This document shows, in pieces, positions 46,241 to 55,720 of a stretch of 64,000 nucleotides of DNA. Below the pieces are notes generated by a model. The model was not told the DNA's origin, ran no database searches, and saw only the letters and a list, made by a program, of their open reading frames with translations. Both the position numbers and the translations under genes were made by a program. Where the stretch lies: NCBI RefSeq assembly GCF_000011205.1, contig NC_003106.2, positions 1,626,001 through 1,690,000 of the forward strand, in the 5' to 3' direction. The DNA is from Sulfurisphaera tokodaii str. 7. Its GTDB lineage: Archaea > Thermoproteota > Thermoprotei_A > Sulfolobales > Sulfolobaceae. How positions within the stretch are numbered: the stretch's first letter is position 1; the number at the start of each line of letters is the position of its first letter.

Positions 46241-46543
46241 TTTACTTAATTTCTCATAGAGCTCAGCGTTTTTGCTTTTTACAACCTCTTCATTTATCTT
46301 TTTTAATGTAGAAATAATTTCTGATGAATTAGCTAATTCATGCCTTCCTAGGGGAGATTCAACATAAGCTTTTCCGTTTTTAATTACTATTTGTATTTTA
46401 CCTAATTGAGAACCTATCGCGACTTCATAAGAAATTTCCTCAGCAATTCTTATCTCATCCTGGGAAACATTGACAACAATCCAACTACCTTGATAGCAAA
46501 AACCAATACCGTCTTTCCTTACCTCAACTCTTTGAAATGACAC
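46229..46543 (-). CDS. Uncharacterised protein, 104 aa
   Basis: Soluble, beta strands first (VEVRKDGIGFCYQGSWIVV, IQIVIKNGKAYVESPLG), helix at the end. No family recognised. Its end overlaps the convergent gene at 45629 by 12 bases. Confidence 0.5.
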   Translation of the reverse strand: MSFQRVEVRKDGIGFCYQGSWIVVNVSQDEIRIAEEISYEVAIGSQLGKIQIVIKNGKAYVESPLGRHELANSSEIISTLKKINEEVVKSKNAELYEKLSKLLS

Positions 46544-46580
46544 AATTTATTTTATTTTCCCAGAGGTTAATATATTTATC

Positions 46581-46967
46581 ATGACCAAATCAATAATAAA
46601 AATTGATGACAAAATCTTGATAGAAATAAATAAGAAAGGGATAAGTGCGATACTTGTCAACGGAGAAATAAAAGTAGGGGATTACGATGGTGTAGAATTT
46701 AAAGAAACAAAAATGAAGCATGAGGAATTTGTAAAGGAAATAGTTGATAAAGTAAAAGAGTTTCTTTTGAAGTGTAACTTCATTCAGTCTATTGTTATGT
46801 CTGATATGTATTACATAAAATTTCACCTCGGTGAAAGAGAAGTTATTGCGTTTATCTCAGAAGATGGGAAAATCACACTAAACGTTGAAGTAGAGTTAAA
46901 CGAAGATTTAAAGGAAAAATTACTTTTGTGCGTAGATGAATTTAAAAAATTATTAAAAATCTCTTGA
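46581..46967 (+). CDS. Uncharacterised protein, 128 aa
   Basis: Alpha/beta soluble protein ([40 protein letters not shown]). It faces the gene at 46229 across a short AT-rich promoter region. Unknown. Confidence 0.5.
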   Translation: MTKSIIKIDDKILIEINKKGISAILVNGEIKVGDYDGVEFKETKMKHEEFVKEIVDKVKEFLLKCNFIQSIVMSDMYYIKFHLGEREVIAFISEDGKITLNVEVELNEDLKEKLLLCVDEFKKLLKIS

Positions 46968-47013
46968 AGGTTTTCTCTTTAAGTTTTTTAGTAATTATGA
47001 TGAAAAATTGTAT

Positions 47014-47607
47014 ATGAAAAAATGTCCTAGATGTGGTTATGAAAATCCAGATAATGCGGAATTTTGTGAGAAGTGTCATTATCCGCTCTTTGAAATAAGA
47101 AATTTATCGATCAATGAAGTCACTGAAACTAAAGAAAGATTAAAAATTGTAGTGTTTTATTATCTCTTATTTGCATCAATATTTTATATAATTAGTATAC
47201 TAGGCTTTTCTATTTTTCCTCAATATATGAGTATTATAAACGCAATAGCTACTATTTTTCTCTCATTAGCAATATACGAGTCTAAAGTTAAATGGTATTA
47301 TTATTTTGTTAATTTATCATCACTGGGCTTATTTCTTATATCAAAACAACCTTTGGTTGGATATGTTATATTTTCTTTCAGTGGCATTATTATTTCCGAT
47401 TATATGAGAGTAATTTATAACATAGAGAAAGATGAAATTTTTAGAATATCATTTCTTATTCTTACCATAGGTTATTTAGGAGGTTTATTATTTACAATAC
47501 TTTATAACATGATTATAGCTGGCTATCTTGTTGCTGTAATGGAGAGTGGAAAAAGAATAATGGAAAAAGGGAAGGCAAAAAATAATTTATCTTCTTCTAA
47601 GGACTAG
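47014..47607 (+). CDS. Zinc-ribbon membrane protein
   Basis: Start at the ATG at 47014 ([20 protein letters not shown]). The N-terminal zinc ribbon is CPRC-x12-CEKC, about residues 4-22. Then about five hydrophobic helices. A zinc-ribbon plus membrane layout is common in archaea without a known role. Its last 21 bases overlap the convergent glycoprotein gene. Confidence 0.68.
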   Translation: MKKCPRCGYENPDNAEFCEKCHYPLFEIRNLSINEVTETKERLKIVVFYYLLFASIFYIISILGFSIFPQYMSIINAIATIFLSLAIYESKVKWYYYFVNLSSLGLFLISKQPLVGYVIFSFSGIIISDYMRVIYNIEKDEIFRISFLILTIGYLGGLLFTILYNMIIAGYLVAVMESGKRIMEKGKAKNNLSSSKD

Positions 47608-49236
47608 AACTAAGCCTATTGCAATCAATATCACTGCTATTATTATACCTATAATCAAAACTGTAGTTGTCGATGACGAGGTTGTTGTAGAGGGTGGGGG
47701 TATTAGTTGAGATGTTGTTGCCGTTGAAGGTGTTTGACTAGTTGTTGATGTTGAAGTTGACTGCTGTGTAGTTGATGTTGTAGCAACTGTACTTGGTTGT
47801 TGGTTATATACTACATAGTATACATTTGAGGGATCATCAAATACTATAAGCTTTCCGTTAGCAATAAAGTAATTTGAGGAATTTAATTCTATAAGTTCTC
47901 CATTCACTAATTTGTAAACTGTAACTTCACTATTGTTAGTGAGAAGACTAACGTTAAATAATATATACTGTGATGATGAATTAACTATAACTTCTTGTGC
48001 TACATAAGCTTTATCCTGAATTTTTACTGTAGTATTACTAACATTTTCTGGTTTAACAGTTGTCACATTTGCAGTAACATTAGACTTGGTAACTACAACA
48101 AATTTAGCTGAGTTATTTAAGTAAATAAGTACTAAAACTCCAGCTTCATTATTTACAGAAACCACATGGGTAAAGTTTACGTAAGCTGTAGAAGAAACCT
48201 TACCGTGACTATTAGCAACAATTATAATTTCATTTCCGTTTACATATGTTTTCCCTACAAATTCACCATGAACTACAGTGGCTCCTTCAACTTCAACTAT
48301 TTTAATTTCAGAAAACTCGAAGTTTGCACTGTGTTTTATGGGTCCTAGACCAAATGAATTAGTTCCGTTAACATTAACCATATGAACATACCCAACTACG
48401 GTACCATTAACGCCATAAAATTCTATGGTTTCTTCACTAAATTGTAACTTACCACCACCCATTAATCCCCCAGCAAAACCGTATCCCATCCCTTTCCAAA
48501 CTAGTGCTGGTGTCAATGAACCATTAAAATATGCCTCAGTAACTATATATCCAGACTCATTACTCCATGATGTACCGTTATAATTTACACTCATGAAGAG
48601 TGGAGAATACCTCTTGGGAATTTGTGTTTGAATCGAAAGTTCTCCACTGGTAGTTGAAGAGATTGTGAAGCCCATTGAAAGTAAGCTTAAGCTAATGTCC
48701 TTAGTTAATGTAGTATTAGTCTTAATACCTAAAGTTACGTTAACAATAGAAGTACCGTTTGCGAATTGTAGGAGTAATGTTCCAGTTCCGTTAACATATG
48801 CTAATGTATTAATTGTAATAGAACTATTTTCAACCCCAGCCCACACTAGTTCTGATTGTCCAGCACTATATACTATTACTCTAATCAAGTTAGGAACGTT
48901 TGTGTAAAGTGAAAGAGAATTGTTTGTATATATGCTAACTTTAACTTTACCAGTATAGTTGCTTATAGAGTTGAAAGTTAGTAGATATACAGATTTATTA
49001 TAAGTGGCATGTAAAGCTTGATTATTTCCAGATATCGTATTATTATACATAACTGATGTGACAGTATATAGTACACTGTTAGAATTTAACAAGAAGTTTT
49101 TTACACCACCACTGCTATATATACTATCATATCGTGTATAGTAAACATGAATTGTCGGATTATTTGAGGCTAAAGGTATAATTGAAAAAATTGGTAAAAT
49201 TAACACTATTAGTAGAGCATATATTACCTTTTTCAT
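47587..49236 (-). CDS. Secreted Ser/Thr-rich surface glycoprotein with C-terminal anchor
   Basis: I start at ATG 49236 ([20 protein letters not shown], a signal peptide). About 430 residues are beta-rich with over 30 N-glycosylation sequons, low Lys and no Cys. A Thr/Ser/Gln-rich stalk (about residues 480-520) and a membrane helix ending LVLRRR follow. The layout (signal, beta domain, stalk, anchor) resembles the surface protein at 26957 and CbsA. Function unknown. Confidence 0.65.
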   Translation of the reverse strand: MKKVIYALLIVLILPIFSIIPLASNNPTIHVYYTRYDSIYSSGGVKNFLLNSNSVLYTVTSVMYNNTISGNNQALHATYNKSVYLLTFNSISNYTGKVKVSIYTNNSLSLYTNVPNLIRVIVYSAGQSELVWAGVENSSITINTLAYVNGTGTLLLQFANGTSIVNVTLGIKTNTTLTKDISLSLLSMGFTISSTTSGELSIQTQIPKRYSPLFMSVNYNGTSWSNESGYIVTEAYFNGSLTPALVWKGMGYGFAGGLMGGGKLQFSEETIEFYGVNGTVVGYVHMVNVNGTNSFGLGPIKHSANFEFSEIKIVEVEGATVVHGEFVGKTYVNGNEIIIVANSHGKVSSTAYVNFTHVVSVNNEAGVLVLIYLNNSAKFVVVTKSNVTANVTTVKPENVSNTTVKIQDKAYVAQEVIVNSSSQYILFNVSLLTNNSEVTVYKLVNGELIELNSSNYFIANGKLIVFDDPSNVYYVVYNQQPSTVATTSTTQQSTSTSTTSQTPSTATTSQLIPPPSTTTSSSTTTVLIIGIIIAVILIAIGLVLVLRRR

Positions 49237-49309
49237 CACGATAAAGAAAAACGTTTCGACTATATAAGTTTAATACGAACAAGCAAAATGGATTTTAGTA
49301 AAATTCAAT

Positions 49310-51838
49310 TTATTTACTTTGTTCCACTCTTTTTACTAAAGAGATTTTGAGAATTGCTGGATAAATTATAGTTCTAACTATGAAAGTATCTAGAATTGCA
49401 GCCAAAGCTATTGCTAAACCAAGTTCTTGAATAGATTTAATGGGATTTATAGCTAATGCGCCGAACGAAAAGGCTAAAATTACACCCAAAGCAGTTATAG
49501 TATTGGCTGAAATAGATAATCCCTTTACTATTGGATCTTTTTCGCCATTCTCAATTTCTTCTTTCACTCTAGAAAGAATAAATATACTGTAATCATTTCC
49601 TAAACCCATCATTAATACGTAAACTGCTATAGGAATCAAGAATAGTATTCCTACATCTGGTGAAATTCTAAATCCTAAATACACTATAGCTAAAGCGGAT
49701 ACTATAGTTAGTATTATACTTAATGAGACACCAATACCTATTCTAATTGAACGTATGAAAATTGCTACTATTATTGCTAAAACTACGGGTAATAGAAGCA
49801 TTAATGTATAGTAGTAAGGAAATAAATAATCCATGAAAGCTAAGTAATCAGCAGTAGTTCCCCCAACATAACCAGTTTTAGTTAAACTTTGAATTTCCTT
49901 GACCAAGTTGTAAGCCTGTATACTATCATACTTGTAAGAGGGTATTATAGTAACGAGCAATGTCCTATTATTATTTCCAACATTTGCCTTAAACATACTA
50001 AGAACTGATGGTGTTATTGTGCCGTTAAAGTTTGGTGGTACTGGTCCAAAGACTTCCTCAATACCATTTAACTTACTAACCTCAGCCTCAAATTTCCCTA
50101 CCTGGATTAAATCCTGTAGCGTTATAGGGTGAGAATAGTTAAATACTACAAGAATAGGGTTTAGATAATTTTCTCCAAAAGCCTTATTAATTACATTTAA
50201 TCCTTGTACAGCTGGTGTATTAGGTAAGTACGATTGGAAATTTAAATTTAAAGGAGTTGAAAATACATAGAAGCCTGCTATTAAACCAATGACTAAAGCA
50301 ATTACAAACACTATTACCGGTTTAGATGTTGACAGTTTAGCAACTTTTTCAAACCTTGGTTTTACCTTAAATTCTTTTGAAGGCCAGAACACCTTTTTCC
50401 CTAAAGCTCCGTAGATTATTGGTAATAAAGTTACAGCAATTCCTACAGCAAACGGTACTGAAAGACCGATTATTAATCCCCATTGTCCAGCAAACGGAAT
50501 AAAAGTCATTGAAAGAAAGACTATAGTTACTGTTGTTCCACTTATCAAAATCGCTTTCCCAGACGTTTTCACAGAAATTTCCATGGCCTTCCATTTATCA
50601 ACTCCTTTACTTAGTTCTTCTCTGAAACGTGAGAGTAAGAATATACTATAATCAGTTCCTACACCCATGATTACGGCTATCATAGGTTCTATTACTTGGA
50701 AGTCTATTTGCTGTTTTGTTACTAAACTCACTAGGGTTACCATAGCTAAACCGGAAATGATCGAAAGGCTTATAGTAATTAAGGTTATAATAGGTGCTAA
50801 AATGCTTCTGAAGTAGATAGCTGTTACGACAAGTAGGAAAGCGAAAATTAAGATAAATGTAATTGCATCATACTCATTCTGCAATTGAGAAAGCTCAGCA
50901 AATACTGGTGTTTCACCAGTAACGTAAAATGTTCCGTTAAAAACTTCCTTAACACTTTCCTTTATCTGTGGTACAATTTGCTCATCAATAAAGGTACCGT
51001 TTGAATATACAGCAGTAGCTGAATATTTAGTGTAAATAAGAATAACATCTGTGTGGTTCTTAGAATAAACTGCAAGTAGTGAGGAGGGAGGATTTAAAAG
51101 GCTGAAGAAAGCTTTAGGGTTCGATTCTAATGCATTATTAACACTTTTAAACAGTAGAAGGGAAGATACTTGTGGTGAAATGTTTAAAACTTTTGCAGTA
51201 GCAATTGGTAATTGCTTCTCTACGTACTCTGGCGTAACAAATCCTTGAGGATTGATAAATGCTAATGCGATTAACTGAGTTTTGTTTAAGGTCGAAATAC
51301 TAAGTTCAAATGCTAAAGTATAATTTTCAGTTTTCACGTAAGTATTAGCGAAGTTTTCATAAAACGAGGAGTATGAAGAAGGCATTCCTTTTTCAGCTTC
51401 ACTTAAGGCTAGACTTTCGTTATGTGTTTCGTTTAACAAGAACAGGAATTTTTCTGGAAAGATATAAAGTGCATAAGCACTTTCGTTAAGTAACGATCCG
51501 GTTTGGTTAATTACTTTTCCTAAAAAGTTCGCATAGCTTATGTAAACGTTAGGTACTCCACTTACATTAGTTATCAAAGGTATATTAAGTAGTTTTTGTT
51601 CTATTAAATAATCCTCGTAAGGTGTGGAGTTAACTAAGACAATATCAATAGAGTTGTTACCGCTACCTGATGGGAAGTATTTACTAAGTAGATTAGTTGC
51701 GATAAATGCTTTACTGTTTGATGGAAGTGTTACGTTTTCGTTATAGGAAAGGTGTGCGAAAGATTGTGAGGCCAAATACATCGAGAAAAGAAGAATTAAG
51801 ACCCAAACTATTATTGTTACGATAAACTTTCTATTCAT
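49310..51838 (-). CDS. MMPL/RND-family membrane transporter
   Basis: 842 residues with two helical bundles. The first contains GVGTDYSIFLLSRFREELS and the second GLGNDYSIFILSRVKEEIEN, the RND helix motif with its Asp. Two external domains follow helices 1 and 7. It has the same architecture as the larger protein at 16959. Likely lipid or hydrophobic-compound exporter driven by protons. The start ATG at 51838 is followed by a hydrophobic helix (FIVTIIVWVLILLFSMYL). Confidence 0.85.
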   Translation of the reverse strand: MNRKFIVTIIVWVLILLFSMYLASQSFAHLSYNENVTLPSNSKAFIATNLLSKYFPSGSGNNSIDIVLVNSTPYEDYLIEQKLLNIPLITNVSGVPNVYISYANFLGKVINQTGSLLNESAYALYIFPEKFLFLLNETHNESLALSEAEKGMPSSYSSFYENFANTYVKTENYTLAFELSISTLNKTQLIALAFINPQGFVTPEYVEKQLPIATAKVLNISPQVSSLLLFKSVNNALESNPKAFFSLLNPPSSLLAVYSKNHTDVILIYTKYSATAVYSNGTFIDEQIVPQIKESVKEVFNGTFYVTGETPVFAELSQLQNEYDAITFILIFAFLLVVTAIYFRSILAPIITLITISLSIISGLAMVTLVSLVTKQQIDFQVIEPMIAVIMGVGTDYSIFLLSRFREELSKGVDKWKAMEISVKTSGKAILISGTTVTIVFLSMTFIPFAGQWGLIIGLSVPFAVGIAVTLLPIIYGALGKKVFWPSKEFKVKPRFEKVAKLSTSKPVIVFVIALVIGLIAGFYVFSTPLNLNFQSYLPNTPAVQGLNVINKAFGENYLNPILVVFNYSHPITLQDLIQVGKFEAEVSKLNGIEEVFGPVPPNFNGTITPSVLSMFKANVGNNNRTLLVTIIPSYKYDSIQAYNLVKEIQSLTKTGYVGGTTADYLAFMDYLFPYYYTLMLLLPVVLAIIVAIFIRSIRIGIGVSLSIILTIVSALAIVYLGFRISPDVGILFLIPIAVYVLMMGLGNDYSIFILSRVKEEIENGEKDPIVKGLSISANTITALGVILAFSFGALAINPIKSIQELGLAIALAAILDTFIVRTIIYPAILKISLVKRVEQSK

Positions 51839-51888
51839 AATATAGGTTAAACAGATAAAATTAAAAACTCAACATTCTTTCTCTCTGT

Positions 51889-52461
51889 TTAAACTAACCA
51901 TCTTAACAGACCTTCTTCGTTCACTTTACCATATAAATCCCAAATACTATTTGGTATTTCAATTTCCTTAGTTATAACACTCTTTATGACTATGAATCTG
52001 AATCCTCGTTTACTCTTCACTATTTTTATTATGGAATGTGCAGTATGAGAGCCAAATATTGAACCTTCTCTTTCTCTATCTAAAAAACTGAATAGAAATT
52101 TTCTCCCCTTCCCCTTTCTTATAGCTGCAACAATCCTAGTGTATTCCCTTTTATAATGATAAGGGTCAATTATTATAAGATCCTCATCCCCCATAGACTC
52201 AATAGTTAAAGATACGTCCTCAGCCTTAAATGCTCTTCTTATATAAACTTCTTCCTCATTAGAAAATATCCTTTGGAAACGTTTTACTAAATAAGGATCT
52301 AACCCTCCCCTTTCTGATACAACTACTACATAGACCGGAGAGGAAAGAGCAATTACCCTATGATAAAATATCCTCAGTAACTCTTCATCTGGAGAAAAGA
52401 ACTCTACAATTTGATCCTTTTCTATTATTTCGTCTAAAAATGCAAAACCAGTTCTCAGCAT
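51889..52461 (-). CDS. RecA/RadA-like protein lacking the P-loop
   Basis: 190 residues with RecA-like order: TGFAFLDEII at the N-terminus, a Walker B-like DEDLIIIDPYHY, and later beta strands. At the Walker A position only VEFFSPDEELL is found, with no GK[ST]. It cannot bind ATP in the usual way. It overlaps dpo2 by seven bases, so it is translated with it. Such a gene accompanies Dpo2 in Sulfolobales. A regulatory or structural role with the polymerase is likely (inference). Confidence 0.68.
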   Translation of the reverse strand: MLRTGFAFLDEIIEKDQIVEFFSPDEELLRIFYHRVIALSSPVYVVVVSERGGLDPYLVKRFQRIFSNEEEVYIRRAFKAEDVSLTIESMGDEDLIIIDPYHYKREYTRIVAAIRKGKGRKFLFSFLDREREGSIFGSHTAHSIIKIVKSKRGFRFIVIKSVITKEIEIPNSIWDLYGKVNEEGLLRWLV

Positions 52462-54077
52462 TTAATCACCTTAGTTAAATCCTCAAATATCCTTTCTAGG
52501 TATGCCTTATAGTAGCCAACATCTTTACCCTTAAATCCTTCCCTAGCATCATAAAAACCTTTTATTCCCCTAACATATGGAACGTCCTTGATCCAAATAA
52601 CATAATCGTCTGGCTCACCGTTAATTACTCTTCTTTTATAATAGTCTAAAAGTTCCTTAATTTTCTTTACACTTGCTTTGACTTCATTACAGTCTTTAGT
52701 CTTTGAAAGAATTTCGAGAGAATCGTTTAGGTAGGACTTCACAATGTTAGGCATATTGCTCCTTACCAGTCCTTTAGCTATAATTTCTCCATCATCTTTA
52801 TTTCCTATATACCTTGTTGGATAAGGCGTATCGTTTCTGCTAGCTGTAAAAATGACCCACTTAAACTTCTTGTAATCCAGCTTTAAGCCAGTTTCTTTTT
52901 CTACAGCTTCAATCAGTTTTAAAACGTCCCCCTTTACTATTAAAGAATCAATTATACCGTGAAGTACTTTAATCCCTAAACTTTCAGCTATTTCAACCGT
53001 TTTCCTCAGCGTTTTTCTAGCAAAATAAGTAACCATCTCATATGCTTCTATTTTTCCAAATCTAGAGTTCCTATACCCCAAATAACCAAAAGATGCTACT
53101 AAAATCCATTTTATTGCTTCCGCTCTCTCTTCATCAATTTTCTTTAGTTCTTCTTTTCTCTTTACAAGCCACTCTAACGCTTCTGGTACAATACCCTTTT
53201 CTTTAAGACAAATTGAATGTAATTCAGTCTTTATATCATCACAAGCGTCAACAGTTTCAGCGGATATATTATATTTTATAATAAGAGAAGGATACATTGA
53301 TTTAAAATCTATTTGATAAACGTCCTCATAACAACCAGGTTTAGGGAATATAAATAAACCTCCCTTATCTGCTCTCATTATGTCCTCTAATTTTCTTAAT
53401 TTCTCTAATCTAGTAACAATATTTTGTATTATGATCCTTTTCTTTAAGGCAACCCATGCTTCGTTTGTGGTTAACGCTTTTCCAATAGTTGAGTAAGCAA
53501 TCTCATGTAATGGCGTTTTGGATATATAAGACCACTCAAGAAGTCCCTTTATAGATACTGGTGATCTTTTCTTCTCTCCTTGAATCTTAACGTGGGCTCT
53601 AATTCTCTTGCAAGGAAAACCGTAACATTCTACAACATCAGCCTCAAAGTCCTCTAAATTATAAACTCTTTCACCATTTATTTCATAACAGTCTGAACAA
53701 CCATCATACCATCTAAGGAATTTTACCGTAGCATAATTAACTTTCTCTATCTTATCTACTAAGGGAATTTTCAACCTATACAGTGTTTGTGCCAGAACTG
53801 TTGGTATTTCGTTGACTACCTTTAACCTTTTCCTTATGTAATAATAAGCGTTAAAGCTTTCAACCTCGAATCTGTAAAGTTCAACTTCTTTACCGTCTAG
53901 GCTTCTCCATTTTTCTTTTTCGTAGTATTTAACTTCGGGATGTTGAAGAACAATGTCTGGGTTATCAGTTATTACGTAAACTGGGAAAGTTGTCTTTATG
54001 AATTCAGTCCTAAAATCATTTAACAGAAGTTTTATTCCTCCTTTTGTCGGATAAGCGTCGAGTACAATTTCTTCCAT
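52455..54077 (-). CDS. dpo2: PolB2-type (Dpo2) B-family DNA polymerase
   Basis: 540 residues, short for a B-family polymerase because the exonuclease domain is degenerate. Motif A is intact (QIDFKSMYPSL, Asp257). Motif B is KWILVASFGYLGY (323-335, Asn-Ser replaced). Motif C is HGIIDSLI (373-380), keeping one Asp instead of DTDS. These losses are characteristic of Dpo2, which acts in damage tolerance in Sulfolobus islandicus, not in bulk replication. In the middle of a three-gene operon. Confidence 0.88.
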   Translation of the reverse strand: MEEIVLDAYPTKGGIKLLLNDFRTEFIKTTFPVYVITDNPDIVLQHPEVKYYEKEKWRSLDGKEVELYRFEVESFNAYYYIRKRLKVVNEIPTVLAQTLYRLKIPLVDKIEKVNYATVKFLRWYDGCSDCYEINGERVYNLEDFEADVVECYGFPCKRIRAHVKIQGEKKRSPVSIKGLLEWSYISKTPLHEIAYSTIGKALTTNEAWVALKKRIIIQNIVTRLEKLRKLEDIMRADKGGLFIFPKPGCYEDVYQIDFKSMYPSLIIKYNISAETVDACDDIKTELHSICLKEKGIVPEALEWLVKRKEELKKIDEERAEAIKWILVASFGYLGYRNSRFGKIEAYEMVTYFARKTLRKTVEIAESLGIKVLHGIIDSLIVKGDVLKLIEAVEKETGLKLDYKKFKWVIFTASRNDTPYPTRYIGNKDDGEIIAKGLVRSNMPNIVKSYLNDSLEILSKTKDCNEVKASVKKIKELLDYYKRRVINGEPDDYVIWIKDVPYVRGIKGFYDAREGFKGKDVGYYKAYLERIFEDLTKVIKC

Positions 54078-54298
54078 TTTTCACACTCCTCCGCTAAAGT
54101 CCAAATAAATGTAAAATACACTAAATTATAGGGGTCAACAAATTCGTCGTAAGAAGCGCTTTGGACGTATCTAACTTTCTTTTTTACTTCCTCAAATAGA
54201 GACTCAAGTGAAGGAGAATGTAGACGTGAAATGATCTTTTCTACTGTTTCCAGCTCTTTGTCAACAGCCCTAGTGTAAGAGGGTTGTGTTCTTCCCAT
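54032..54298 (-). CDS. Small helical protein, first gene of the dpo2 operon
   Basis: 88 residues, charged helices (DKELETVEKIISRLHSPS, LESLFEEVKKKVRYVQ). Overlaps dpo2 by 46 bases. Domain unknown; the position suggests it is a dedicated partner of Dpo2. Start ATG at 54298. Confidence 0.65.
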   Translation of the reverse strand: MGRTQPSYTRAVDKELETVEKIISRLHSPSLESLFEEVKKKVRYVQSASYDEFVDPYNLVYFTFIWTLAEECEKWKKLYSTLIRQKEE

Positions 54299-54345
54299 GT
54301 GCTTTTTCTCTACATTATTCTAATTAAGGCTTTAGAGAGATAAGT

Positions 54346-54351
54346 GAAATT
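54346..54351 (-). promoter_or_regulatory. Damage-response-like hexamer AATTTC upstream of dpo2 operon
   Basis: Read on the minus strand the sequence is AATTTC, a match to ANTTTC, the hexamer reported for Orc1-2-controlled UV-induced promoters in Sulfolobales. It is 48 bases before the first gene's ATG. The short motif could occur by chance. Confidence 0.45.
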
Positions 54352-54404
54352 AATAGTTTAAACTTTTGAATAAAAATACAACGTGATTAATACCAAAAAA
54401 TAGT

Positions 54405-54462
54405 ATTATCAGTAAGGCCGGGTTATCGTCACCACTCTTATTCTGGCGGTCTCATCACTAAA
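54405..54462 (-). ncRNA. C/D box sRNA overlapping the stop codon of the TldD/PmbA-like gene
   Basis: Minus-strand order: C box GTGATGA (54452-54458), a 19-base spacer, C' box GTGACGA, then guide ATAACCCGGCCTTA and D box CTGA (54409-54412). D' is degenerate. The C box shares bases with the TAG stop of the gene at 54458. GC-rich guides in an AT-rich background and a T6 run after the D box add support. The D guide would direct 2'-O-methylation in an RNA containing TAAGGCCGGG; by the D-plus-five rule the fifth base (G) is the target. Target not identified. Confidence 0.72.
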
Positions 54463-55486
54463 ATAATATTATTCTTACCGGCATTAAAACATATGGTGAA
54501 ACTATTCCATGCTGTTCATCTATTGCAAAGGGTTTTACATTTTTTGACAAAGCCTCTATAGATAGAAGATCTTGGAAAGGAACAGCTATCTCTCTTATTC
54601 TTAACCCGACACCCTCTTTCTCAACAATTTTGGGTGTTATCCTTATACTATTTTCAATGATCTGGACAGATTCAACACCGTATACTGTTATAGCGTCTTT
54701 GTTCTCATCTCTCATTTCTTCTAAACTCCAATCTCCAGCTTTAATTTCTAAAGTAAAGAAATCAGGTTCTGGCGGTATTCCTCTTGCATTACCCGGACTG
54801 CCAAATCGTGAATAGAGTGTGCCTAAGTAATCTTGAACTACTCCATCACCTATTAATTCCTTCTTCTTGGTTAAAACTCCTTCATCATCAAAAACTGTAA
54901 ATCCTGGTGAAATATCGTTAAGTGGATTATCAAATACTGTTAAGGGAAATACTTTTTCATAAAGCTTTAGTTTAGGATAATTTCCGTTTAGTAAAGTCTT
55001 AACAGTATATGCTATTATAGTACCAAAAACCTCTGGAGATAAAATTACTCTAACTCTACCTCCAGTTTGATAGTCTCTGAGTATTCGCTTTACACTTTTT
55101 ATCTCGTTCTGTAAATAGCTAACTAAGCTATCTATGTACTGAACTTTACCTCCTACTTTTAGGTAGTCTTTTTCCACTAATGCGATAAATTTTATTTCTT
55201 TGCATTCTCCTACTCTCCTCTCAATTCTCTTTATAATTATTTTGTCTACGTAGGGAATTAGTTTCTCAGCTTTATTTATAACCTCTTGATATAAATCTTC
55301 TTTCTCCTCGTATGAAATACAAGGAGTAAAATTTTTACTTTGTTGAAAATTAATTTCTTTATTTTCAAGAATCCAACCTTCTGGTGTTAGAGTCATTTCT
55401 GCTTTAATCTGAGAACTTTGTGAGTATTTTCCAGACCTTGTAATAATTAGGGAATCCTCCTTGGAACTAAAAAAGATTTGTACCAT
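54458..55486 (-). CDS. TldD/PmbA-family protein, short form
   Basis: 342 residues. The C-terminal half matches the family: LSPEVFGTIIAYT, FPLTVFDNPLND, FDDEGVLTKKKELIGDGVVQDYL, RFGSPGNARG. The zinc HExxxH of TldD is absent, as in PmbA; full-length PmbA is about 430 residues, and the N-terminal domain is shortened here. TldD-PmbA forms a metallopeptidase complex; the catalytic partner is not in the window. Its stop codon lies inside a C/D box sRNA. 23 bases after the small Cys protein at 55510, so probably an operon. Confidence 0.75.
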   Translation of the reverse strand: MVQIFFSSKEDSLIITRSGKYSQSSQIKAEMTLTPEGWILENKEINFQQSKNFTPCISYEEKEDLYQEVINKAEKLIPYVDKIIIKRIERRVGECKEIKFIALVEKDYLKVGGKVQYIDSLVSYLQNEIKSVKRILRDYQTGGRVRVILSPEVFGTIIAYTVKTLLNGNYPKLKLYEKVFPLTVFDNPLNDISPGFTVFDDEGVLTKKKELIGDGVVQDYLGTLYSRFGSPGNARGIPPEPDFFTLEIKAGDWSLEEMRDENKDAITVYGVESVQIIENSIRITPKIVEKEGVGLRIREIAVPFQDLLSIEALSKNVKPFAIDEQHGIVSPYVLMPVRIILF

Positions 55487-55509
55487 ATAATATATTAAAA
55501 AATATATTC

Positions 55510-55647
55510 TTATAACGGTGTAGTTAAGGAATCTCTAACTACACAAGCTATTAATTTGCAAACTTCTTTACCGTTTTCTAATCTGCATTCATATAAACCA
55601 TAGTTTGTAGGACAGTAGTATGTCTGTTTTACGGTATAGTATCTCAT
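55510..55647 (-). CDS. Small cysteine-containing protein, 45 aa
   Basis: Translated from the minus strand: starts MRYYTVKQTYYCPTNY, has Cys at about positions 12, 21, 30 and 35, ends DSLTTPL. Codon use is normal and the stop is 24 bases before the next gene's ATG (TldD/PmbA-like), so it is probably a real first gene of that operon. It could be a small metal-binding protein or a substrate of the TldD-type protease. No family recognised. Confidence 0.55.
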   Translation of the reverse strand: MRYYTVKQTYYCPTNYGLYECRLENGKEVCKLIACVVRDSLTTPL

Positions 55648-55720
55648 ATTTAAACATTTGGTTATTTAAATATATAAACTTTTATAAATTTGTGTGTATC
55701 TACATACACAGATTATTTTT

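Noticed and set aside
54346-54351. AATTTC as a firm damage-response operator
   Set aside because: A hexamer with one free position occurs often in AT-rich DNA; kept only as a weak regulatory feature.
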